64,000 nucleotides of DNA from Paraburkholderia rhizosphaerae (GTDB lineage Bacteria; Pseudomonadota; Gammaproteobacteria; Burkholderiales; Burkholderiaceae), in the NCBI RefSeq assembly GCF_004366595.1, contig NZ_SORE01000001.1, positions 310,001-374,000 on the forward strand, in the 5' to 3' direction. Shown here in pieces: positions 1-8,128 of the stretch. A program made the translations under genes and the position numbers. The notes under the pieces are model-generated. The model was not told the origin of the DNA and did no database searches. It was given only the letters and a program-made list of their open reading frames with translations. Numbering within the stretch: position 1 is the stretch's first letter; each line of letters opens with the position of its first letter.

Positions 1-7
1 AGCTCAG

Positions 8-1129
8 ATGAAAAAGACCATGATCGTTGCGGCCGCTGCCGCGTCATTCGTTCCGCTCGCTCACGCACAAAGCAGCGTCACGCTGTACGGCTTGATCGAC
101 GCGGGCTTCACCTATACCAACAATGTCAACGGCAGCGGTCGCGCCGCCATCGGTAGCGGTATCGATCAAAGCCGATGGGGCCTGCGCGGGTCCGAAGATC
201 TGGGCGGCGGGCTGAAGGCCGTCTTCAACCTGGAAAGCGGGTTTGACATCAACAATGGCAAACTCGCGAACGACGGCTCACTGTTCAACCGTCAGGCGTA
301 CTTCGGTTTGTCGAGCGACTACGGCACCGTCACCTTCGGCCGCCAGTGGGATTCGATGCAGGACTACGTCGCGCCGCTCACCGCAACCGGTAGCTGGGGC
401 GGCACGTACTTCGCGCATCCGTTCAACAACGACAACCTGAACACGAACGGCGGCTTCCCGGTCAACAACGCGATCAAGTACACGAGCGCCAACTACGGCG
501 GCTTCACGTTCGGCGGCACATACGGCTTCTCGAATCAGAGCAGCTTTGCGAATAACCGCGAGTACAGCCTCGGTGCGGCTTATCAATATGCGGGGCTGCG
601 CGTCGCGCTGGGCTACGCGCAACAGAACAACCCGGGCGCCACGTCGAACGGCGCGACGACCGATCCGGAGATGAGCGCGATCAGCAACACGGTCGGCGGC
701 TTCCGCCAGCGTGAATTCGGTGTCGGTGCGAGCTATGCATTCGGCCCGGCGCTGGTCGGCGTCGTGTGGACGCAAACGCGCCAGGACAACTTCGCGAACT
801 CACCCGGCTCGTCCTCGCATCTGAACAACTACGAAATCAACGCGAAGTACAACTTCACGCCGGCACTAAGCGCGGGCATCGCCTATACGTACACGGACGG
901 CGACTATAGCGTGGCAGGCAAGAAGACCAATGTAGGCCACCTGCATCAGATCGGCGTGCAAACGGACTACGCGCTGTCCAAGCGTACCGACGTCTATGCG
1001 CAAGTCGTCTACCAGCGGGCGACGGGCGACGACATCGGTGCTGCAGGCATCTATTCGGGCACCGCAAGCATGCTGTCGTCGTCGCAGAATCAGGCAGCGG
1101 CGACGGTCGGTCTGCGTCACCGCTTCTGA
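8..1129 (+). CDS. Gram-negative trimeric porin (OmpC-like)
   Basis: 373-residue outer-membrane porin for passive diffusion of small hydrophilic solutes. Residues 1-20 form a Sec signal peptide ending in AHA before QSSVTLYG, the usual mature start of Burkholderia porins. The remainder is Gly/Tyr/Asn-rich amphipathic beta-strand sequence, and the protein ends RHRF with the C-terminal Phe expected for Bam-mediated insertion. Length fits the 16-strand family. Only seven bases precede the ATG here, so promoter and ribosome-binding site lie outside the window. It stands alone and is followed by a strong hairpin. Substrate preference cannot be read from sequence. Confidence 0.95.
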   Translation: MKKTMIVAAAAASFVPLAHAQSSVTLYGLIDAGFTYTNNVNGSGRAAIGSGIDQSRWGLRGSEDLGGGLKAVFNLESGFDINNGKLANDGSLFNRQAYFGLSSDYGTVTFGRQWDSMQDYVAPLTATGSWGGTYFAHPFNNDNLNTNGGFPVNNAIKYTSANYGGFTFGGTYGFSNQSSFANNREYSLGAAYQYAGLRVALGYAQQNNPGATSNGATTDPEMSAISNTVGGFRQREFGVGASYAFGPALVGVVWTQTRQDNFANSPGSSSHLNNYEINAKYNFTPALSAGIAYTYTDGDYSVAGKKTNVGHLHQIGVQTDYALSKRTDVYAQVVYQRATGDDIGAAGIYSGTASMLSSSQNQAAATVGLRHRF

Positions 1130-1200
1130 TGGCGCGTCGCGCTCGGTTGCGGTTCCGGCTCGGGCTTCGGTTTAACCGCTAGCCGGGGCGGCGACAAAGA

Positions 1201-1230
1201 AGCTCCTGTGTTCCGCGCAACACAGGAGCT
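1201..1230 (+). terminator. Hairpin after the porin gene
   Basis: Perfect 12-bp inverted repeat (1201-1212 and 1219-1230) around a 6-nt CCGCGC loop, 70 bp after the porin stop. The following TATTGATTT is only moderately T-rich. It lies between converging genes and may stop transcription from both sides. Confidence 0.7.
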
Positions 1231-1275
1231 TATTGATTTGCGCGCGTACGGCATGCGGTAGAAAAGCCGGGGGGA

Positions 1276-1752
1276 CTAACCCGCCGCCATCCGTTTCAGC
1301 TCCGCCGCAAGCCGGTCAAAGCTTTCATCGTTCGCTTTAAGCGCGAAGGTCTTCACCTGAGCACATGCCGCTGCGGTATCGAACAGCATCCGATAGGTGA
1401 GCTTCGTATTGCCGGCCGTTGCGCCCGCTTCATCAAACGAAGCGATCACGCGGAAATGCGGCCCGGACATATGGTCGAAGACGATGCGCTCCGGTTCGGT
1501 GATCTCAAGGAATACGCTGTGGTTCCTGTAATCGACGCCATCCGGTCCGTGCATCACGAAGCGCCAGTTGCCGCCCGGTGTGAGGTCGAATTCATGAAAA
1601 GTATTGCGAAAGCCTTTTGGGCCCCACCATCGCGCGAGATGAACCGGGTCCGTCCATGCGCGGAAAACGCGTTCGCGCGGCGCATCGAAGGTACGCGCCG
1701 AAAGAATCTCCAGATCGGAGACGGTCGAACTTCCGTCGCTTACTTCGGACAT
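1276..1752 (-). CDS. SRPBCC/AHSA1-family protein
   Basis: 158-residue single-domain protein of the START/Bet v1-like superfamily, AHSA1 branch. The signature is near residues 19-45: ARTFDAPRERVFRAWTDP followed by LARWWGPKGF, the usual helix-grip entrance. Such proteins form a hydrophobic cavity, and many are uncharacterised stress or ligand-binding proteins, so no substrate is assigned. A GAGGAGG ribosome-binding site 7 nt before the ATG supports the start. It is monocistronic, with no ArsR-type regulator beside it as many AHSA1 genes have. Confidence 0.85.
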   Translation of the reverse strand: MSEVSDGSSTVSDLEILSARTFDAPRERVFRAWTDPVHLARWWGPKGFRNTFHEFDLTPGGNWRFVMHGPDGVDYRNHSVFLEITEPERIVFDHMSGPHFRVIASFDEAGATAGNTKLTYRMLFDTAAACAQVKTFALKANDESFDRLAAELKRMAAG

Positions 1753-1899
1753 GACGCGGCCTCCTCACTCGCCGGCGCGAATGCCCGTGTACACAACACG
1801 AGCGCGCTGCACCCAGCATAACGCAACGCGCTCTATCCGGTTGCGTCGCGCGCCGCGGACGGCCAGCAGCGCGCTCACCTCACCGTGGCCGCCTCCGCG

Positions 1900-3027
1900 T
1901 TAGCTGACGCAAGATTGCGCCGCCGGTTCGGGCTCGATCGGCACCACGCGACGCGCGGGCGGCGCACCGCAATTGCGCAGCAGATCGCGCAATTCGTTGA
2001 TAACCGGGAAGACTTCGTGATTCCAGTCAGCCCCTTGCGCATCGTGGGCCTCCTGTTCGCGCTCGACGATCCACCGGTCTTCCTTGAAAATTCGCTCGGT
2101 GAACCAGATAAGCAGCGGCCACGCGGCATCCAGCAGAAACCCGAGCTTTGGCCGCTTGACCGAAAGCAGGCCGAATGTGCGATTGGTGCGCTGTTCGGCA
2201 TCGAGCGGTACGTAGACAATCCACAGGTCCATCACCAGCGTGCCTTCCGACGTGCGGATTTGCAGCGTCTGATACGGGTACTGCGTGCGGATGGTCATCA
2301 CATCCTTGTGCTTCTTCTGCCCTTGCCGGCTCTGGCCGAACACGAGCGCCTCGCCGATCGGCTGCTGACCGGCTTCACGCGAAAACGTGTAATCGACCTC
2401 GACCCAATCATCGCCGCGGCGCCTGCTCAGCGATCGCGCGCGCATCTGACCCATCTGGCGGCGATGCAAAAACTGATGGTTCATGTCCATCAGATTCTCA
2501 TGCATGAACGAGTAGTGGCACGCGACTTCGCGGCCGAAGCGGCGTGTCTTGTACGCGCGGTTCGCGACCGAGCCGAGCGGCGGCAGCGGCGTCGATTCCG
2601 CCAGTTCGCGTTTGCCCGGAAACACGAAGATCAACCCTTCGACTTCGCGGCAGGGATACGCGCGCACGCCGTTCGGCAGCCGTTCTCGACCCAGATAAGG
2701 AACGTCGATGCAGCGGCCCGAGCAGTCGTAAGTCCAGCCGTGATAGCAGCAACGGATCGCTTCGCCGTCGACCACGCCGCCGTGCAACGGCACTTGCCGA
2801 TGCGCGCAGCGGTCTTCGAGTGCGAACACGTTGCCGGACTCCGTACGCACCAGCACGATCGGCTCGCCCGCGAAGCGCACGCCGTGCGCCTTGCCGCGCT
2901 TAACCTCATGCGACCACGCGAGCGGATACCAGTTGTCAGGATGAATGTGGACACGGCGCAGATCGCGCACCGGCGCTCCCGCCGGGGTTTCGACTGGACT
3001 GCTTTCCACGGGACTGACTGCGTGCAT
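1900..3027 (-). CDS. Rieske-type aromatic ring-hydroxylating oxygenase, alpha subunit-like
   Basis: 375 residues. The N-terminal Rieske [2Fe-2S] domain has Cys74-x-His76 and Cys93-x2-His96. The catalytic domain contains a probable mononuclear-iron site with His184 and His188 in NHQFLHRR. The architecture fits single-component VanA/PobA-like or phenylpropionate-type oxygenases that receive electrons from a separate reductase. No reductase or ferredoxin gene is adjacent, so the electron donor must be elsewhere. An AGGAGG motif about 10 nt before the ATG supports the start. The family is clear; the substrate is not. Confidence 0.9.
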   Translation of the reverse strand: MHAVSPVESSPVETPAGAPVRDLRRVHIHPDNWYPLAWSHEVKRGKAHGVRFAGEPIVLVRTESGNVFALEDRCAHRQVPLHGGVVDGEAIRCCYHGWTYDCSGRCIDVPYLGRERLPNGVRAYPCREVEGLIFVFPGKRELAESTPLPPLGSVANRAYKTRRFGREVACHYSFMHENLMDMNHQFLHRRQMGQMRARSLSRRRGDDWVEVDYTFSREAGQQPIGEALVFGQSRQGQKKHKDVMTIRTQYPYQTLQIRTSEGTLVMDLWIVYVPLDAEQRTNRTFGLLSVKRPKLGFLLDAAWPLLIWFTERIFKEDRWIVEREQEAHDAQGADWNHEVFPVINELRDLLRNCGAPPARRVVPIEPEPAAQSCVS

Positions 3028-3358
3028 GTATAACGTCCTCCTGGCGCAACTTGGCCTCCGCGAGGCGAAGACGAAGTGTAAAAGCTTTCTATTGAATTAC
3101 TGAATTCGTTCCCCAGTCTACTCGAAGTGCGGAAGCTTTTTGACAGTCAAGAAAAAACCATGCCCGCGGATGCAGGCACGGCTGTGGTGAGGCAGGGTAT
3201 ATGCGTATGCCGTCAACGCGCGGAAACGTTGGCGATCAGCAACGGCCGGGGACGCCTCGGAAGGGCAGACGAAAACTGCAGGCAGGGAAGGAGCGCGAAG
3301 CCGCGGCGCATTGCGCGCCGCGGTTGCTGTCAGGTAAGGGACCTGGAAACTGAAGTTG
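3028..3358. other. Intergenic region between the Rieske oxygenase and the glycosyltransferase
   Basis: 331 bp without a convincing gene. It should hold the oxygenase promoter near 3060-3140, a comparatively AT-rich stretch, and a GC-rich hairpin near the glycosyltransferase end. Short open frames here lack ribosome-binding sites and resemble no known protein. Confidence 0.5.
3301..3323 (-). terminator. GC-rich hairpin downstream of the glycosyltransferase
   Basis: Perfect 9-bp stem CCGCGGCGC/GCGCCGCGG with a 5-nt loop, 35 bp beyond the glycosyltransferase stop. No T-run follows on the minus strand, so intrinsic termination is uncertain. Confidence 0.4.
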
Positions 3359-4888
3359 TTACGGATTGTGATGGGTCGGCGCAATCAACCCGGAGCGATG
3401 CTGCTTGCCCCACGATTTGCCGCCACGCAGGAAATGGAACCAGCCGAGCACCGCGCCGGTGTGCCGCAACAGCTGGAACGTGAACGGCTCCGCGATTGCC
3501 GCGGCCGCCGCCATCCACAGACTCGAGCCGGCGCGCAGCCCGGTCCAGCGGCGATACAGGTGAATGCTCCACAGGTAGAACGCGAGATCGAGCGCGGTCT
3601 TCAGAAAAATCACGCTGAAGATCGATACGACGATCACACCGTGGCCGCCAAACAGAAACGCCAGCAGCAACCCGAACGCGGTCAGCCCGTACACCGGCTG
3701 TATCGTGTCGAATGCCTTGACCGGCAGCATCAGCATGCCGAGCTGTCCGTAGCGGCGGTTGCCCGTCATATCGCGATTCCAGTGCTGCGTTTCGAGGAAC
3801 CCGGCAAACCAGCGGCGCCGCTGTCGCAGGAAACTCGCGAGCGTATCGGGCGCGTCGGTTTGCGCATGCGCGTCGCCAATCACGCGCACATCCCAGCCGA
3901 GACCGTGATCGACTGAATAGCGCCGCAACCGGTGAATCAGTTCGTAGTCTTCGACCAGACACTGTCCGTCGAAACCGCCGACCGCGACCAGCGCTTCGCG
4001 CCTGAACGACGCGAACGCGCCCGACACCAGCAGCAGACTGTCCGCGCGCATCCACGCAAAGCGCGAGATGAAATTGCGCATGTACTCGTAAGTCTGGAAC
4101 CACTGGAACAGCCGCCCGCCGACGGATTTGCTGCACATCGGCACCAGAATGCCGGTCGCGGCAACCAGCTTGTCGCTGCCGGCAAACGCCACGCGCATCG
4201 CGCGTGTCGCGTCGGCGGCCAGCAGTGTGTCCGCATCGACGGTCATCACGGTTTCAGTCGTCATGCGATCGATCGCGGCGTTCAGCGCGCGCGCCTTACC
4301 GCCATGCGGCAGACGCAGCCAGTACAGGTTCGGGTAACGCCGGCTGGGCGCGCTCATCTCGCCGAGCGCGGGTGTCGTGAGGCCGAAACGCGTGGTTAGC
4401 AACGCTTCAGTGCCGTCGCTCGAACCATCATCGGCAATCACGATCTGCGCGGGACCATCCACCTGCTCGAGCAATGCCGCCAGCGTCACCGGCAGCACCG
4501 CTGCTTCGTTATGCGACGCAACGATGATGCCCATTTCCGGCATGCGCTGCCGGGCAGCCGACGACTGAGACGACGACATCATCCGCTTCGCGAGCGGCCA
4601 CGCCTTCACCGTCACGAAGAACAGCAGCAGCGTGTCGTACAGCACGTACGCTAGGCCGGTCGCCCATGCGACCACGCCATGCAGAAAAAACGCACGCGCA
4701 AACAGCAGCAGCCACAGCGCGGTGACGCCGCCGTGAATCAGCCGCCCCGCCCAAGTCGCCCGACGCGGCACGATACGCGGCGACAGCGCGGCCAGCGCGT
4801 CTTCGAGCGATCGCTTAGGCGTACCACCGGAACGATCGTCCTGCGCTTGCGGCGCTTCTTTTTCGATCACCAGATCTGCACACATCAA
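3359..4888 (-). CDS. Membrane glycosyltransferase, family 2 (processive type)
   Basis: 509 residues. Two hydrophobic segments near residues 48-95 precede a GT-A catalytic domain. GT2 marks are visible: IVASHNEAAVLP, IADDGSSDGT, the metal-binding DAD in TVDADT, an acidic ED in LVEDYE, and RQRRRW, the Q/RxxRW motif of processive beta-glycosyltransferases. Further membrane segments follow after about residue 395. It probably builds or transfers a surface sugar at the inner membrane; donor and acceptor are unknown. Its ATG overlaps the cytochrome b561 stop (ATGA), so the two are translationally coupled, an uncommon partnership. Confidence 0.88.
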   Translation of the reverse strand: MMCADLVIEKEAPQAQDDRSGGTPKRSLEDALAALSPRIVPRRATWAGRLIHGGVTALWLLLFARAFFLHGVVAWATGLAYVLYDTLLLFFVTVKAWPLAKRMMSSSQSSAARQRMPEMGIIVASHNEAAVLPVTLAALLEQVDGPAQIVIADDGSSDGTEALLTTRFGLTTPALGEMSAPSRRYPNLYWLRLPHGGKARALNAAIDRMTTETVMTVDADTLLAADATRAMRVAFAGSDKLVAATGILVPMCSKSVGGRLFQWFQTYEYMRNFISRFAWMRADSLLLVSGAFASFRREALVAVGGFDGQCLVEDYELIHRLRRYSVDHGLGWDVRVIGDAHAQTDAPDTLASFLRQRRRWFAGFLETQHWNRDMTGNRRYGQLGMLMLPVKAFDTIQPVYGLTAFGLLLAFLFGGHGVIVVSIFSVIFLKTALDLAFYLWSIHLYRRWTGLRAGSSLWMAAAAAIAEPFTFQLLRHTGAVLGWFHFLRGGKSWGKQHRSGLIAPTHHNP

Positions 4889-5499
4889 GGCACCATACGT
4901 TTAATGACCGAATGGCGGTCCAGCCACTGATGCTTCAATGCACCGCCGATGTGCATCGCGAGCAACGCGTACAACGCGTACCCGAGCCACTCATGCAGCG
5001 TGCCGAGCTTGTCGTGCAGATGGAGCTGTTCCTTGACGGCAGGATCGATGTTCATGATGAACCCGATCCGCGGCCATTCGAAAAGGTGGAAATACTGCAT
5101 CGGATGCGTTGCCGCATCTTTCCATGCGGAGTCGTGTGCCCAGCCGGAAAGCGGCAAACCGATCATCAGCAGATACAACAGGAAATGTGCGATATGCGCC
5201 ACCGTCCGCTCCCATGCCGGAAACTCGCTCGGCAACGCCGGCGGACGGTGCGAAGCGCGCCACAAGATACGCAACAGCGCGAGACCGAGCACTGTGATGC
5301 CGATCGACTTATGCGTATCGATAACCGGGCGCACCCAATCGTCCGGCAATGAATCCGCGCTCAGACCGAGCGCGACGTTGGCGATGATCAGCAGCGCGAT
5401 CACCCAATGCAGCACCATCGCGACGCGTGTGTACTGCGTGGGTTCGTTGGCGTGCGGTAGCGCCGTGTGTCCGTGCCTGGACTCGATTCGGGTCGTCAT
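4885..5499 (-). CDS. Cytochrome b561-family protein
   Basis: 204 residues from the ATG at 5499; a longer frame from a TTG at 5565 is possible but has no better ribosome-binding site. Four membrane segments carry the usual haem-ligating histidines: ARVAMVLHWVIA, DTHKSIG, VAHIAHFLLY and ALYALLAMHIGGALKH. Family members are diheme inner-membrane electron carriers, such as superoxide:quinone oxidoreductase (CybB). It is upstream of and overlaps the glycosyltransferase gene by 4 bp. A specific redox partner cannot be assigned. Confidence 0.9.
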   Translation of the reverse strand: MTTRIESRHGHTALPHANEPTQYTRVAMVLHWVIALLIIANVALGLSADSLPDDWVRPVIDTHKSIGITVLGLALLRILWRASHRPPALPSEFPAWERTVAHIAHFLLYLLMIGLPLSGWAHDSAWKDAATHPMQYFHLFEWPRIGFIMNIDPAVKEQLHLHDKLGTLHEWLGYALYALLAMHIGGALKHQWLDRHSVIKRMVP

Positions 5500-5676
5500 G
5501 AAATTGAAGGCAGCAAATAGGTTAGCGACGAAAGCTATTCGAAATAGATGCACAAGCAACGGCAAACGTACGGCAAGCTCGCTTATGCGATTAACGGACG
5601 GACGCGCCTTTTTATTCCGCGTTTCCGATTGCTTTGATGACGTTTATTTCGTTTTGTTGCGACGGTCACCCAAAGT

Positions 5677-6594
5677 TCATCGAACGAACATATCGATGCC
5701 GTGTACGAGACGCTTCGCAAGACGCGGCTGGCGAAGCTGATCGATCCACCACTGCAGCGCGCGACCTTCGTGGTCGCCAAGCCATGCAACGTATAGCACA
5801 TTCGGCTCGCGCGGGTCGGCCGTCTCTTTTTCGATCAATTCGCCGCGTTTGAGCAGCGATGCGATGCGCTGCCGAGGCACCCAGCCGATGCCGAGTCCAT
5901 CTCGCTGCGCAAGGATCTTCGCGCGCATCGTCGGCACCGCGAGCGACGCCTGACCGCCGACGACGCCATACGCGCGGCCGCTCGCGCGCGACGAGTCCGC
6001 GACCACCACGCCGCGCCGCTTCGAAATCTGATCGCGCTTGAGCGGCCCTTTGGCAGCGGCAAGCGGATGACGCGGCGACACCGCGAACACCCATTCGACG
6101 ACGCCCAGTTCAAACCAGCGCAGACCCGGAATGGCCGGCGGTTCATTGGTTGCGCCGACAATCAGATCCGCGCGGCCGTCGCGCAATGCTTCCCACGTGC
6201 CGCCCAGCACTTCGTTCGTGAAGCGAAGCTTCACGCCTGACTGCAGCGCGTCGAACGCATGAACGAGCGGCATCAACGTCTCGAACTCCATCAGCTCGTC
6301 GGAGACGATCCACAAACGGTCTTCCCAGCCACTCGCCACCTGGCGCACACGTTGCGTCATCCGCGCGACGTCCTGCATCAAACGGGCCGCCTCCTCGGCA
6401 AGCAGATGGCCGGCCGGCGTCAGTTGCAGCCGATAGCGCCGGCGATCGAACAGCAGCGCGTCGAAGCGTGTCTCGAGCTGGCGCGCCGCATGCGAAACCG
6501 TCGAAGGCGCCTTGCCGAGGCGCGCCGCGGCACGCGACAAGCTGCCGCTTTCGCGAATCGCCTCGAGGAGGGTCAGTTCTTCGTCAGTCAACAT
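5677..6594 (-). CDS. LysR-family transcriptional regulator
   Basis: 305 residues from the ATG at 6594. That start places the winged helix-turn-helix at the N terminus: LTLLEAIRESGSLSRAAARL then PSTVSHAARQLE. A periplasmic-binding-protein-like effector domain follows from about residue 90. The longer open frame upstream has no homology and no ribosome-binding site. It diverges from the glutathionyl-hydroquinone reductase gene, the classic arrangement for LysR autoregulation plus activation of the neighbour. The inducer is unknown; a quinone would fit the neighbour, but that is inference. Confidence 0.93.
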   Translation of the reverse strand: MLTDEELTLLEAIRESGSLSRAAARLGKAPSTVSHAARQLETRFDALLFDRRRYRLQLTPAGHLLAEEAARLMQDVARMTQRVRQVASGWEDRLWIVSDELMEFETLMPLVHAFDALQSGVKLRFTNEVLGGTWEALRDGRADLIVGATNEPPAIPGLRWFELGVVEWVFAVSPRHPLAAAKGPLKRDQISKRRGVVVADSSRASGRAYGVVGGQASLAVPTMRAKILAQRDGLGIGWVPRQRIASLLKRGELIEKETADPREPNVLYVAWLGDHEGRALQWWIDQLRQPRLAKRLVHGIDMFVR

Positions 6595-6758
6595 GTTCGA
6601 CTCCGTCGCACAAATTCGTCGAAAGTATCGCACGGCAAAACGATCGAAGCAGCGCATGATCAGGAATATGGCGGCATGGTTCGCCACACGGGTATGCAGT
6701 TTTATCGAACATTGCGCGGCGCGCGATGCGTGCGTCCGCCGACGAAGGAGCCTCCGAC

Positions 6759-7757
6759 ATGGGATTGCTGATCGACGGGAAGTGGCACGACATCTGGTAT
6801 GACACCGCATCGACGGGCGGCCGGTTCGTGCGCAAGGATGCGGTATTTCGCAACTGGGTGACGCCGGACGGCGCCGCGGGCCCGAGCGGGCACGCGGGGT
6901 TCAGGGCCGAAAGCGGCCGCTACCATTTGTATGTCAGTCTCGCGTGCCCGTGGGCGCATCGCACGCTGATCATGCGCGCGTTAAAGGGACTTGAAGCGTC
7001 GATCAGCGTATCAGCCGTGCACTGGCTGATGCTCGACGACGGCTGGACCTTCGCCGATGGACCGGGTGTCGTGCCGGACACGGTGAACGGCGCACGCCTG
7101 CTGCGCGATATCTATACGGCTGCCGATCCCGCTTATACCGGCCGCGTGACGGTGCCGATTCTGTGGGACAAACAGCAGGACACCATCGTCAGCAACGAAT
7201 CGTCGGAGATCATCCGGATGCTGAATAGCGCATTTGACGGTCTCGGCGCGAAAGCGGGCGATTACTATCCGGTCGCTTTGCGGGAAGAAATCGACGCGAT
7301 CAACGCGCGTGTGTACGACACGGTCAACAACGGCGTCTACAAGTCCGGCTTCGCGACGACGCAGCAGGCTTACGAAGAAGCGGTCGTGCCGCTGTTCGAT
7401 ACGCTCGACTGGCTCGAAAGCCGGCTCGCGACGCAACGCTTTCTGACCGGCGGTCAATTGACCGAAGCGGACATCCGGCTTTTCACGACGCTCGTGCGTT
7501 TCGACGCGGTCTACTTCGGGCACTTCAAATGCAACCTGCGGCGCATCGCCGACCATCCGAACCTGTCGGCCTACACGCGGGATATCTACCAGCACCCGGG
7601 CGTGGCCAGCACGGTAAATTTCGAACACATTAAACGGCACTACTACGAGAGCCACCGGACGATCAACCCGACCGGTATCGTGCCGCGCGGGCCTTTGCTT
7701 GATTTCACGGCGCCGCATGGGCGCGAAGCGCGGCTCGCTGCGGTGTCCGCGCGGTAG
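6759..7757 (+). CDS. yqjG: Glutathionyl-hydroquinone reductase (Xi-class glutathione transferase)
   Basis: 332 residues from the ATG at 6759, supported by AAGGAG 8 nt upstream; an earlier in-frame ATG at 6726 is less likely. The Xi-class motif is plain: Cys63 in SLACPWAHR, followed by an all-helical C-terminal domain (TEADIRLFTTLVRFD). These enzymes reduce glutathionyl-hydroquinones to hydroquinones through a Cys-glutathione mixed disulfide in the cytoplasm. The divergent LysR gene probably controls it. Confidence 0.93.
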   Translation: MGLLIDGKWHDIWYDTASTGGRFVRKDAVFRNWVTPDGAAGPSGHAGFRAESGRYHLYVSLACPWAHRTLIMRALKGLEASISVSAVHWLMLDDGWTFADGPGVVPDTVNGARLLRDIYTAADPAYTGRVTVPILWDKQQDTIVSNESSEIIRMLNSAFDGLGAKAGDYYPVALREEIDAINARVYDTVNNGVYKSGFATTQQAYEEAVVPLFDTLDWLESRLATQRFLTGGQLTEADIRLFTTLVRFDAVYFGHFKCNLRRIADHPNLSAYTRDIYQHPGVASTVNFEHIKRHYYESHRTINPTGIVPRGPLLDFTAPHGREARLAAVSAR

Positions 7758-7806
7758 TGCCGAAGCGCTAGACTGAACGCTTCGCAAGAGCCCGCAGGAG
7801 ACAGAC

Positions 7807-8097
7807 ATGATCCGCAAGACCCGCACCGCATCCCAGTTGCAGGACGAAGTCAGCCGGCGCATCCAGCGCCTGCAGGAGGTTGTCGACGAGGGCGTGAAGA
7901 TTCGCGTGCCGCGGCCGCAATTACAGGAACCCGATGCGACCGGGTGCAACTGGGACATCAAGCACTTCGGCAATCTCGGCGGTTATCAACGCGACGTCGC
8001 CGCAATCGTCGCAGCGGTGCGCAAGGAATTCAATCTGTCGACGGAAGAGAAAGACCTGAATAGCCTCTTCGGCGACGCCACTCCGACGGCGGAATGA
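7807..8097 (+). CDS. Conserved hypothetical protein (96 aa)
   Basis: A short soluble protein with an amphipathic helix near residues 8-30 (QLQDEVSRRIQRLQEVV), a middle section with CNWDIKHFGN and a helical C terminus. AGGAGACAG directly precedes the ATG. I do not recognise a domain. It is 49 bp after the hydroquinone reductase gene on the same strand and may share its transcript. Coding-style composition and a good ribosome-binding site argue that it is real. Confidence 0.75.
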   Translation: MIRKTRTASQLQDEVSRRIQRLQEVVDEGVKIRVPRPQLQEPDATGCNWDIKHFGNLGGYQRDVAAIVAAVRKEFNLSTEEKDLNSLFGDATPTAE

Positions 8098-8128
8098 AGC
8101 GTGCGTCGCGCGAAGCCGCCCATCCAGA

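Noticed and set aside
1885..3033. 382-residue plus-strand open frame antisense to the Rieske oxygenase
   Set aside because: Arg/His/Ala-rich shadow of a GC-rich gene; the minus-strand protein has intact Rieske and iron-site motifs.
3118..3384. Minus-strand 88-residue open frame between the glycosyltransferase and Rieske genes
   Set aside because: Overlaps the glycosyltransferase end, has no ribosome-binding site and no coding-like pattern.
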